From Paraglomus occultum (Eukaryota; Glomeromycota; Glomeromycetes; Paraglomerales; Paraglomeraceae), in NCBI GenBank assembly GCA_910592205.1, contig CAJVPJ010001037.1, positions 1-12,994 on the forward strand: 12,994 bases of DNA. The letters run 5' to 3'. Under the pieces are notes generated by a model. The model saw only the letters and a program-made list of their open reading frames with translations. It made no database searches and was not told where the DNA came from. The position numbers and the translations under genes are program-made. Positions 1-9,054 of the stretch are shown here, one piece after another. Position 1 is the stretch's first letter. Every line of letters starts with the position of its first letter.

Positions 1-66
1 AATAAATTATACAAACTTTGAGTTTGGATATTACTCCGGTTAATTAAATCAAATAAGCAGGACATT

Positions 67-303
67 ATGTACGCGTGTAAAGAAAATGTTGGAAAAATTT
101 CAGTTCTACGCCTAATATTTTCTGTAACTGTTCTCTTATACAACAACAATATCATATTCGAATGCAGTAAAGAAAGAAAACTGATTGTGGCGAGCATTAG
201 AGGAACGACAGTATTTACGACCGATATTAATCTTGATAACTTATTTGGCTTTATCTTGACTAAAGTAATCGCCCCTAGACATTATCAAGTCGGTTTGTAT
301 TAA
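67..303 (+). pseudogene. Possible class-3 lipase fragment
   Basis: A 78-codon open frame starts with ATG at 67. Its middle part, around residues 32-50, reads as a charged turn followed by K-L-I-V-A-S-I-R-G-T-T and then T-D-I-N. That resembles the strand and 'R-G-T' stretch seen near the start of the class-3 (Rhizopus-type) lipase fold, where the family has roughly (I/V)-V-x-F-R-G-T followed by a D-(I/L) strand. The resemblance is from memory of the family and covers only about 20 residues. The nucleophile motif G-H-S-L-G-G, which should follow, is not found in the next kilobase, and the frame ends at 303. If the match is real this is a truncated relic; otherwise it is a chance open frame. Confidence 0.27.
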
Positions 304-1553
304 AGATAATTACGCTGTCATACGTTTTTTAGTATACTGCAGAGTGTGTGTACAGAAAATTATATGTCATAAGCAAATATGGAAATAGTTAAAGTTACGG
401 AAAGAAAATTAAGTATTTTCTCTAACATGTATTTTTCTTTCTATTCGTAATAACAACTTACCTACAATAAGTTTATTGATATACAGATAAAAGACCGACT
501 TATATAGCCAGGACAAATTTAGAATAAAAATTATGATTTCTACTTGAAAGTGTAGTGTAGAATATAACTATTTTTATCGTTGTTGTACCATTGTTACACA
601 GTGATACAAGTCCAATATTCCTATAGTGACATGATTGAAATACATGTACAAAGTATTCGCTTATACAGTCAATTTTCAGAAACTTGTTTAACCACAAAAA
701 GTTTTCAATAATGAAAATTTGGTGTAATCGTGAGGCGGTTGATAAAACCCGGGACCAGTTTAACCAGCGCCGATAAGAGACAAACAATGTTTCAACACTC
801 CAATCTGACATAAATTCCAAACTGACATATCACAGCTGCGTTTTCGCGGAAGATGTCGACAAAATTTCGAAGTATCCGACAACGAGGCTATTGAATGTCT
901 TGAGAAGTTTCGGCAAAAAAAATTACCTTGCGTTTTATCGCCGAAACCATACAGTTCAATTGGAGGAGTACTTCGAGCTTCAATGACATCTATGATATAA
1001 GTCATTTTCTCTATTAAAAAGTAAAGACTACTATTCATGATATTTAAAACATTCTGTAACTTGCCTTGTATTGCGTTATTATAAAAAATAAATACGTAAT
1101 TTTGATATAGTGAAAACTGATTTAAAATAATTATATTTTGTTATAACAAAGCTTCGATTACAAGGAATTTTCGGCTATAAGGAAGATTGTCGAAACTTAG
1201 TAGCAGATTATTCGGTAACTTGCCATTTTATTTTGTAATGTAAATGCCCTCATCAACGATTAACCTCTTGCTAATATATGTCTGGTATATTGTGAAACAG
1301 CGTTTAAGAGATGCAAAATGGAAAACAAGTTACTTTGTTTATTAAGCAGAGCAATAGTAATATCAGATTTTCATTCTTTGTCTGTTTATTTATTAAGTAA
1401 ATTGTCCAAGTATAATGACTAAAAGATATCAACGTCTTTGGTAGAACGCGATAATACAATTACAATTCTAAGTACCCATTTACCGTCGTGATGTAACACA
1501 ATAAGTTTTGAGAATCATGCTTTCTGATCGTACTTGAAAACTTTATTCAAAGC
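304..1553. other. Gene-poor AT-rich stretch with overlapping open frames
   Basis: No recognisable gene is seen. The segment 760-1038 is less AT-rich than its surroundings and is open on both strands. On the minus strand a 92-codon frame runs 1038-760 and another frame continues to 500. On the plus strand a 64-codon stretch without start codon pressure runs 809-1000. None carries a motif I can name, and the frames cannot all be real. A plausible minus-strand splice donor (CAAG|GTAATT) lies near 922-930, but no matching acceptor at the usual 70-80 nt distance gives an obvious continuation. Treat this as a possible relic exon rather than a gene. Confidence 0.3.
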
Positions 1554-2217
1554 ATGTCAAGAATTATTATTAATGCAGCAATTAACAACCTGGTTAAAAA
1601 ATCAGCCTTGGAAATTGGACTTGAATGGATTCCTTACGAGAAAAGCGACGGCATAACGCCAACTCAAATTGACAACGTCTACTACGGCTACGTTATTCGC
1701 ACGGAGGACGTGAAAATGTTGCTGCTACTTGGAAGTAACGAAGAATGTACGCCAACACTTGTGAGCGAGTTTGCCAGAATATACTCACTGCCAACACGCA
1801 AATATAATAGTACCAACGACAACTTTAGAAGATATTCCAAGTGGCTTGAGTATCGCAACGCACTCATAGAAGGGTTCACCAGGTATGACGATAAATATTA
1901 CATGGTTGCTGATAAGCGCTTTTACCATTGCTACTCTCGATATGGCTTCTGTTCCGCAATGTGGAATACTCCGATGTAGTCCTGTGTGGTGCATTTGTGG
2001 TCATAAAGAATTGTCTGATGGATGGACTAGCAACAATGACCAGCTCGATGAGTTTATTAAAAAATTTCAATTGCAAGCAAACTCGACAAATCAAGTCTAC
2101 CCGGAATGGATTCCATTCGATTGTTTTAATAATGGCCTATGGAATGTATGGTTGTCTGGTCTACCTACTTATGCAGGCGTTAAATTCATTCCATTTGAGA
2201 TAACAGATGAGCTTGAG

Positions 2218-2293
2218 GTAACTATTTACTTTATCATGTTTGTTGAATAGTTTAAATAATAGTTGACATATTATTATGTATTATTTCCACTAG
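2218..2293 (+). other. Intron 1 of kinase-like gene
   Basis: A 76-nt GT-AG intron. The donor is GAG|GTAACT and the acceptor is CCACTAG. It joins the frame ending in D-E-L-E to one starting L-C-H-K-Y, both phase 0. The upstream frame stops inside it at 2248. An alternative acceptor exists further on (ACCACAG at about 2322-2328), but the chosen one keeps the exon-to-motif spacing seen at the other two introns (18 codons to the next conserved strand). Confidence 0.7.
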
Positions 2294-2725
2294 TTATGTC
2301 ATAAGTATCCAGATCTTCTTACCACAGATGTTTGGATTACCATTGGATTTACATACAATACATGTCTACAAAAGTATTGTCTGATAAAAGAAAAATGTGG
2401 ACTCGAATTATGTCTGGTGTGTACAGTGCCGTTAAAACCGGAAATAAATGCATTCTGCTTCAGATGTAAAGCACCAACACCTGCTAATTGGACTACGGGC
2501 AACAAGTCATTGGATTCATTTATTATGGAATCATGGAATGATGTATATTCATACATACAATGGATCGAATATTCTCTATTGACTAACGTACAAGAGATGA
2601 CATCGTTACGCCACAAATGCACGCATATAGCGGAATGGTTAAAACCGAAAACAAATGAATTGACTCGCGTAACGCTCAAAAAGATAACTGGCAAACAAAA
2701 CGATCAGTCATTTGATGCTCATCCG

Positions 2726-2805
2726 GTAAATATTTCCCAATTGATAAGTCTGTATTGCGCGCGTTTATTATTATTTGTAACGATTGTATTTGTTTACTGA
2801 AATAG
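2726..2805 (+). other. Intron 2 of kinase-like gene
   Basis: An 80-nt GT-AG intron with donor CCG|GTAAAT and acceptor GAAATAG. It is phase 0 and joins a frame ending D-A-H-P to V-T-K-E-F-P. The exon downstream has 18 codons before the I-T-Q-K-P strand, matching introns 1 and 3. Confidence 0.75.
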
Positions 2806-2919
2806 GTAACCAAGGAATTCCCAGAGATATTAACACCCGAGAACGTTTGGATAATTGGGATTACTCAGAAGCCGTCTACTCGGGAATACTATTTAGTGTT
2901 CTACCATGACAGTCAGATA

Positions 2920-3850
2920 TTGGACAAAATTATGAAACGATACCATCATTTAAAGTATATCCAGTATAGCGACTTTCACAAGTTCAAAGAGATTGGATCT
3001 GGTAGTTACAAAACAGTATATGCTGCCAGATATAACGATAAGAAGTATCAAGAAGGAAGTTAAATACGAAATACTGTTGTACTCAAACGATTTACGAGGT
3101 TTGATACGGAATTATTTATTTACGAGGTAAGCAACAATAATAATTGGTAGTGTCATTCCAGTGACATTTAATTTGATGCTGTAATTATTTTTATTTAATA
3201 GTTAAGAAACCTTGTCAAGTGCACACAGGATCGTCATTTCCTCGATCTTTATGGAGTCACACAAAATCCAGAAACAAAAGAGTACATGATTGTTATGGAT
3301 TATGCTAACAATGGTAATCTTTTGTCTTATTTGGATCAAAACACTAACAAATTAACGTGGATGAGAAAATTAGAATGTTTGAGGGATATTGCACGGAATC
3401 TGGGAACTATTCATGGTGTGGGATTAGTGCATTGTAATCTGCATGGCGGTAGCATAGTTTTGTACGATAATACACCATACATATGTGATTTGGCTCACTC
3501 ACGATCATTGAATTTACATCAACAAAATTCAAACATTCGAGGCGTTTTTTCCTTTATTGCACCGGAAGTTTTTCATACTCGCAAATTTACTCAGAAATCA
3601 GACATGTATTCTTTTGGCATCATTATGCATTTGATAGCTACTGGCGAACAACCCTTTAGCGATAGGCAATTCGGCAAAGATTTAATACGCGATATTATGG
3701 GCGGACTACGACCATCGATGCCTAATTCCGCACCAATGGAATACAAAGCACTTGCCGAGCGGTGTTGTGACGCTGATCCTGATAAGCGGCCAGGGAATGG
3801 ACGGGCACTTTACAATGATATTGATGATATTCTTTATGAGGTGCGCAACG
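2920..3850 (+). other. Pseudokinase-type kinase domain of the gene
   Basis: This is the only complete kinase domain in the gene, read across intron 3. The glycine loop is E-I-G-S-G-S-Y-K-T-V (about 2989-3018) and the beta-3 lysine sits in V-V-L-K-R-F (3085). The hinge follows Y-M-I-V-M-D-Y. The catalytic loop reads H-C-N-L-H-G-G-S-I (3430-3456): the invariant Asp of H-R-D is Asn (codon 3436) and the metal-binding Asn of the loop is Ser (codon 3451). The D-F-G motif reads D-L-A (3487-3495). The A-P-E, the D-M-Y-S-F-G helix and the R-P tail are retained. By family rules such a domain should not phosphorylate; it could at most bind partners, if it were still translated past the stop at 3061. Confidence 0.75.
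3127..3201 (+). other. Intron 3 of kinase-like gene
   Basis: A 75-nt GT-AG intron with the strong donor GAG|GTAAGC and acceptor TTTAATAG. It is phase 0, splitting the kinase N-lobe between the alpha-C region (L-F-I-Y-E) and L-R-N-L-V. The downstream exon again has 18 codons before the V-T-Q-N-P strand. Confidence 0.82.
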
Positions 3851-3975
3851 GCTATTCTGACAGTAACGCATGGACTGCTGTTCATAATAATTCCTTACCA
3901 AACGAGTCTTCGCCAGGCATCCGATATCGTCTGGTTGCCTCCGTGAGGAAACGGATAAAAAGGATGGGTATTTGA

Positions 3976-3981
3976 AATAAA
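3976..3981 (+). terminator. AATAAA polyadenylation-like hexamer
   Basis: AATAAA directly follows the TGA stop at 3973-3975 of the kinase-like gene. Position and sequence suit a eukaryotic poly(A) signal, but such hexamers are common in AT-rich DNA. Confidence 0.3.
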
Positions 3982-4437
3982 TCTCTCAGATTCCAAGATT
4001 CTTAAACGTAAAAATTGCTTGTGCATACTCACCTTCTGAATCTAAATCTTGTAAACGACCCATGAAGTGGCCAATTAATAATAAGCTCACACCCCGCTCT
4101 CAATTAAGAAAACTTCTGACCCCTCTTGTAAGGACTAAAACCTTAGTTCATTCGATGGTACAGTATTAAGTATTACGCGAGCGATAACCATCAACACATT
4201 CATATCCTTTCATAATATAACATCCAAAATTCAATAATGTGTTCAATATCACGGCATTCTTTGGCATATCATCATCCGCTCGTAATTACCTAAAACTTTT
4301 TCTAATATGCTCTTTTCGTCTGAATAAAAATGGATACATTTCATGGTAAAGTAGCTGTTGTAAGACTGATTTCATCATCCATCTTCTGCTCAAACTGACA
4401 GAGTGTATTGATGCATTGCTTTAAGCATTCGAGTGAC
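3982..4437. other. Intergenic stretch, no feature seen
   Basis: AT-rich DNA between the end of the kinase-like gene and the minus-strand coding traces of repeat copy A. I see no open frame with recognisable content and no RNA-like structure. Confidence 0.4.
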
Positions 4438-4684
4438 TTAAGGCCAAGGAAGACGACTACGTCTTTGCACTCGATACGCCTCACTGCACGTCGAGCACTC
4501 TCCCACTTTCATGACCAACGCACACACTTTAAATATCTCGATCATAGCCCATCCATAAGTAAGTCTCCAACTTAACTTCGCTAACATGTGACATTGCCAA
4601 AGTTATGTCATCCATTGACTCACAAGCTCGGGTAATTCGATGTGGTGTCGACAAGTGATCGCTGCTGCTATCACAAATTCCAGA
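4438..4684 (-). pseudogene. Minus-strand coding traces continuing copy A
   Basis: Downstream, on the minus strand, of the repeated unit lie two overlapping protein-like frames. One runs 4684-4529 (51 codons). It begins right after a TTTTAG acceptor at 4690-4685 that is conserved in copy B, and contains E-S-M-D-D-I-T-L-A-M. The other runs 4545-4438 (35 codons, ATG at 4545) and includes a Cys pair C-S-T-C. They overlap in different frames by a few codons, so either a splice or a frameshift joins them. Copy B resembles only the first 50 or so bases of this part. I do not recognise the family. Confidence 0.3.
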
Positions 4685-5765
4685 CTAAAAGAGTTCAAAC
4701 AAGGCATAGCGAGGAAACATATGTTTTAATAGCAAACGAGTTGTCGTCCAATTTCTAAGATTGATCCAGGGTATTAGTTATCGTTAGGTAAACTGTACAA
4801 ACAGTAATCATTATCACTCACATAGCAATTAGCTGTGCTGATTGCTATCCCAAATTTGCATTCTTGATATTCCATCGGTAAGAGTATGGTACTCAAGCGA
4901 CACATAGCGCATACAAAGGTCTACAAAGCACCATCCATCCAGTTATCAAGTAATTGTTCAACTTGCATTAATAATATATCGCGACGACGGTGAATTGCTG
5001 AGAATCGGAGTTGCCCCGATAACGCACATGCCCCGCCCGAATGATTGCTGATGAAAACGCTCCATGATGGCTACCCAACTTTCGTAAATTACGCAATGCA
5101 CTTCAAGCCTATATCAGAATGGAATACAATTTGCTAATAAGGTGTCAATTACGAATCGCCTAATACGCCCACCAAGAAATTGGGCGACGTTTCACGTCCA
5201 CTAAAATACTCACCGGTGCTATTCTGTTTCCCGCAATCACTGATGCAACAGCACTTGGAGAGACGCTCCTTACAAATACTTGTTAGATATGCGTCACGCA
5301 GTGTAGTGAGATGCAGTTTCGACATGCTCGTAGGAACTTCAAATAGTTCTTTTACGTTAGCCCACTAAGAAAAAAGCGAGAAGGCAGCCTGTCACGCAAG
5401 CATTTGCCGTGTCTCTGACTAGCAACTATGTCTTTGCTAGGTGTATGGCTTGCTCAAAAATTGATGTAGTGGATACTAGGACATCAGATCACCAATTACA
5501 ATGGGCAGATGGATCAAACCAATGGATTAACATGCTGGAAATTTGACAATTTTGGTAGCCAACTCTAATTGTTGGGCAGAGAATAGCCAGAACTTGGGCG
5601 AGAATAAAGAAATAATAAGCGTTTACCGGTATATATTTCAAAATAAACTTGGAAATTGTAAAATCCTCTAAACGTCAAAAAGAGCAAACCACCAGTCACC
5701 ATCATCGTCATTATTATTCAGAGTTTTTACAGTTATAAAACCTATAAGAAGTAAAGAGTGAAACG
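4640..5765 (-). repeat. Dispersed repeat copy A, decayed intron-containing unit
   Basis: This segment matches 9055-10375 along most of its length in the same orientation, as judged by eye. Shared anchors include CCAGACTAAAA (4680), CTACCCAACTTTCG (5071), TTTGCTAATAAGGTGTC (5130), GTCTCTGACTAGCA (5411), TCTAAACGTC (5668) and the end near 5760. On the minus strand it shows coding traces broken by likely introns. One is 5213-5134 (80 nt, GTGAGT...TTATTAG); another is 4821-4755 (67 nt, GTGAGTGATAA...ATCTTAG). The best exon-like frame, about 5360-5214, reads through P-T-S-M-S-K-L-H-L and a Cys-rich end (K-C-C-C-I-S-D-C-G-K) up to the first donor. No intact full-length frame is visible. It may be a transposon or a duplicated host gene. 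Confidence 0.6.
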
Positions 5766-7450
5766 CCTGCTTGTCTCAACGTTATCTGAGTGATGGAAGA
5801 TGTTGAAAATTTATGTTGGAAAGTCAATTCAAATTATCACTGAAATTTGCTCGGTCCGAATTCTCCGGCAGAAAGTTTCCGATTGAAACTCAATAAGGAA
5901 CAATGATTATTGATTAATTCATGCGTGTGTAATAATTACTATTCATCTATGACTGATATGCCACAGCTAATAGAATTCTAATTCGATATTTTAAATATCC
6001 TGTAATTTGCAGTGTTAATGTCTTCTTTTCCTCGTGATTTTGTTCCAACAGAACTTTCGTTTCGAGGCATAAATGATGTATTTATGATGCAATGTTCACC
6101 GCTCCACATATGCAGAACAGTGAAAAACGAACTGATAGATAGCAAAAAAAGTAATCGAACAATCGAGGGTCATGCAGCACAAAGATCTTCGTAAAGGCAT
6201 AGATGACATCATGTAAAACTATATATAATCATGTACATCGTATGAGTAATTGTCTTCGAGTAATTCCAAGTATTGTATAGATGATTATAATATGGGTTTT
6301 GACAAGAACGTCATAATTTGCATTATTGAACATGTCCCCCTTTTCTAATCACCAGGTACAACTGCTAAATGAGATATACCGAAACAGGTAAAGGTGACTT
6401 AATCGTTATCATCCTTAATTAATGTAATTTGGTTTGTATACCGTTCTTCAGACAGTCTGGTTATTTTCTAAACCTCACCAAAAAACTATTTGCTTTTTAT
6501 AAACAATAATTTTACTCATTGATTAGTCTTTGGCAAGTGAGAGCATATTATCAAACAGACACATACGAATCACTGAATGTGATTAAGATTATTAATTAAT
6601 TGAACGGCAAACTATTATTGCCATATAATATATTTTGTTATAATTTTAGAAGAAAAAGCTTTATTAAATACTTTAACACGTGTAAATATATGTAGCGCAT
6701 AATGCATGCTTAAAAATTTTTCGTCCGGATAAACTTTGTTATCAAATATAAAGTGATTTTGTCTATTTTAGCACTTGCAGTAACTATTACCAATATTGTA
6801 TTACCAATTGCATTCAATAATTCTCCAATTTTGTTTTTTCTCCTGCTTCTTTGTTGTTTTCCTATCAGTTAATGCTGTCCTTTATATGAGATGCGTTGTA
6901 ATTGATTGAAGTAGAATCTTTAATTCAATTTAACGGTCATTCTTTGGACTTAACTTGGCTGCGCGGTTGGCATAAATGTTATTTGCACAGACATTCGAAA
7001 CAAGCAGGCCGGCAGGCTCAAGCTTTGAATTCATGTTGTGGGGATGCTAACTGTAAAGCTACCTAATGTGTTTGTCAGTATATAATATAATTAAATTCAT
7101 AATGTTGTTGCCGTATCTATAGATTATCATTGCATTTTTCGCCGTAGCACTCCATCCAAAAACCTGAAATTATTTTTTAGAATTTGTGTAAATGGTTTTG
7201 GTCAAATAACAATGAATCTTAGCTTATATTGCATCATCGGAATAGTAATTCCGGGCATAAATCGTCTGCATGTCGATATATTAAGAGCTATGTTAGATAT
7301 TAATAGTAACATAGAAAACGTCTATACTATTTATATGCCTATACAATAAGAACAATGCTTCACGGTAACTGTTTGTATAACATGTTTGAAGAAGGACGGG
7401 TAGAAATTAGAACGCGTTCTAATAGGTTATTTATACACTGTGTGACGACA
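5766..7450. other. Long intergenic region
   Basis: AT-rich sequence upstream of the HMG-box gene. The only notable frame is a 60-codon plus-strand one at 6012-6194 (ATG; contains G-I-N-D-V-F-M-M-Q-C). It has no recognised motif and contains a good acceptor-like TTCCAACAG at about 6042-6050, so it could be a relic exon or chance. I see no tRNA, repeat or other gene. Any promoter of the HMG gene should lie in the last few hundred bases, where TATTTATAC (about 7428-7436) and AATATAAAT (about 7461-7469) are TATA-like. Confidence 0.35.
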
Positions 7451-7498
7451 ATGTTTGTGCAATATAAATTTGTCGGTTTTCCTTTTGCTGGAATATAA
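7451..7498 (+). promoter_or_regulatory. Possible upstream ORF before the HMG gene
   Basis: A 15-codon frame starts at ATG 7451 and ends in TAA at 7496-7498. It is in the same frame as the HMG CDS, with a single AAA codon between its stop and the CDS ATG at 7502. The TAA fixes the HMG start: no in-frame upstream extension is possible without splicing. Whether the frame is in the transcript depends on an unknown start site. Confidence 0.3.
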
Positions 7499-7501
7499 AA
7501 A

Positions 7502-8353
7502 ATGAACTCAAATTTAATTAATGAAAGCCCAAATTTGCGTCAGCCTTATTCTCTGACAGAATTATGTACAGCGACCAATTCTACTTGTACAGCAACGTGT
7601 CTTGTTAATAATCTCACACCAAGCGAACTGGAACTTTTTTGCAATCCACCCTACACTCTTACCTTATCTTGCGACAGTATTCTCAATCCCATACGCAAGC
7701 GACGCCAAAACAGCGGCAAGAAGAGCTTGCCTCCCAGACCTCAAAATGGTTGGATATTATTTAGGCGTAATTTTGAAAGTCAAGTACGTTCTCAATGTCC
7801 TGGCGGGTCCAATACTCTCAAAGAAATTTCCAAGCTGGCAGCCGAAAGTTGGAAAAGTCAACCAGAAAAAGTCCAACAGTATTTCAACGTTCTCTCGAAA
7901 TTAGCTTCACACAAACACAAAATCATGTATCCGGAATATGTCTACAATCCGAAGAAATTTAAGAATGGTGAAAACTTTGTATTTAGACATGTGGACAAGG
8001 ACAAAATTGTGAAAAGTCGTAACAGTAAAGCGAGTTTATCTAAGAAGACTAAACCAAGCAATTCGAGCAAAGGTGACTATACTAGCATTATCAAGAATGA
8101 AGGCTGTCCAGAAAATAACAGACGACAGTCTATCTTGCTAAGTCCGAGTACTTTTGTCGATTTTTCGGATTTGCTTCCCTCCCTCCACGATCTTTTTATG
8201 CTTTCTCCAAATTTCATTCAATATTCTTCTTACTTTTCTCAATGTCAATTTTATAATGATATTAATGATGATAACAGAAATGCTGCAAAGCAGATAAGTT
8301 ATACGAATTTGAGTTTGAATTTGGACATTATTCCTGTTAATAAACTCAAATAG
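7502..8353 (+). CDS. HMG-box protein of the MATA_HMG type
   Basis: A 283-residue protein in one exon, with ATG at 7502 and TAG at 8351-8353. An in-frame TAA just upstream (7496) and an A at -3 support this start. The HMG box spans about residues 79-150. It opens with R-P-Q-N-G-W-I-L-F-R-R, carries I-S-K-L-A-A-E-S-W-K in the second helix and ends in Y-P-E-Y-V-Y-N-P-K-K, the signature of fungal MATA_HMG boxes. A basic stretch before the box (I-R-K-R-R, 64-68, with K-K at 73-74) suits nuclear import. The N-terminus is Thr/Ser-rich; the tail is polar, rich in Ser, Asn and Lys, with a hydrophobic segment near 217-245. Expected role: sequence-specific minor-groove DNA binding and transcription control in the nucleus. 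MATA_HMG genes are a large family in Glomeromycotina, so a sex-determining role cannot be inferred. Box start N-G-W departs from the usual N-(A/S)-F. Confidence 0.9.
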   Translation: MNSNLINESPNLRQPYSLTELCTATNSTCTATCLVNNLTPSELELFCNPPYTLTLSCDSILNPIRKRRQNSGKKSLPPRPQNGWILFRRNFESQVRSQCPGGSNTLKEISKLAAESWKSQPEKVQQYFNVLSKLASHKHKIMYPEYVYNPKKFKNGENFVFRHVDKDKIVKSRNSKASLSKKTKPSNSSKGDYTSIIKNEGCPENNRRQSILLSPSTFVDFSDLLPSLHDLFMLSPNFIQYSSYFSQCQFYNDINDDNRNAAKQISYTNLSLNLDIIPVNKLK

Positions 8354-9054
8354 TGGTCAATGTTATTTGGGCGTGTGTGAAACTTTAATATTTTTGTAAA
8401 AACTGTTATTCCGTGCAACGATTTTATCAAGTAGATTTGAGTTTTACGAAGATTTTTAGTAGACATTTATTGTATTTATAAACAAAGGTGTGAGATTGTT
8501 ATAGAGTTAAAGAAAAAATTGTCTTACTATAAAGCCAAACAATTTTTTCCTAACATATTTTGTTTTACTCGTTCGCAATACTAACTGACTATTATTTTTT
8601 ATCAATGATCGAAAAAAGTTGAAAAAAAAGACCGACATTGTAAGACAAGACAGATTAGAACTAAAGAATATAACAATAAGATTATTAATCTAGTACAAAT
8701 TATATTATTATAGGTTAAGTAGGAGAATTACAACTCATTTGCAAAAAATAAAATTTATGACATAAACATTTAAAATTGTCTTAAAATATCTATTTATAAT
8801 TTTTATAAATTTACATTCATTATAAGAAGTATAGAAAGCACTACAAGTACCAAAAAAATAGTAGAACAGCTTACTTTTCGTTGCCGAATCATTGAATTCT
8901 AATGTATTATATAAAATCGCCAATTATAATAAAATATTCATTTAGCACATATTATATACAATAGTTGAGATTTTCTCATATAGTTTCATTACTTTTCTTT
9001 AGTCTCCAAACCGAGTTCTAATAAAACATAAAACAAAATTTAGCTTGGATATGG
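8354..9054. other. AT-rich intergenic region
   Basis: Very AT-rich DNA after the HMG gene with runs of A and T, and many stop codons in all frames. A 62-codon minus-strand frame at 8735-8923 is rich in Phe, Tyr, Asn and Lys and is most likely a product of base composition. I see no gene, RNA or repeat here. Confidence 0.45.

Larger units (their letters stand above)
1554..3975 (+). pseudogene. Multi-module kinase-like gene, disrupted
   Basis: Four exons are inferred: 1554-2217, 2294-2725, 2806-3126 and 3202-3975, all joined in phase 0. The product belongs to the tyrosine-kinase-like family that is hugely expanded in Glomeromycotina. Order: an N-lobe-like module with E-W-I-P-Y (1623); a cysteine-pair zinc ribbon (Cys at 1950, 1960, 1990, 1996); L-D-E-F-I and E-W-I-P-F (2104); a second N-lobe-like module; a second ribbon (Cys at 2411, 2420, 2456, 2465); L-D-S-F-I and Q-W-I-E-Y (2558); a third N-lobe-like module; then a full kinase domain (about 2920-3850) with G-S-G-S-Y loop, beta-3 Lys (3085) and A-P-E (3559-3567). 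Two lesions break it. An extra A at 1958/1959 shifts the frame inside the first ribbon: dropping it gives C-S-A-C and continues smoothly. A TAA at 3061-3063 lies in frame between beta-2 and beta-3. Catalytic motifs are also altered. Family assignment is secure; calling it a pseudogene assumes no sequencing error. Confidence 0.82.

Noticed and set aside
2417-2800. A separate small zinc-ribbon protein at 2417-2800
   Set aside because: It is exon 2 of the kinase-like gene read past its donor at 2726; the same frame is open back to the acceptor at 2293.
3061-3063. Programmed readthrough or a recoded stop in the kinase
   Set aside because: Nothing around the TAA suggests a recoding signal, and a second lesion (frameshift near 1958) makes simple gene decay or sequence error more likely.
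3286-3975. A stand-alone 229-residue kinase starting at ATG 3286
   Set aside because: It starts at the hinge, lacks the whole N-lobe, and the upstream exons join it in phase 0 through a canonical intron. It is the last exon of the larger gene.
5180-5368. A plus-strand gene at 5180-5368
   Set aside because: It lies on the opposite strand of the best exon-like frame of repeat copy A and is not conserved in copy B.
8735-8923. A small minus-strand gene at 8735-8923
   Set aside because: It is in the most AT-rich part of the window and has the Phe/Tyr/Asn/Lys composition expected of random AT-rich frames.
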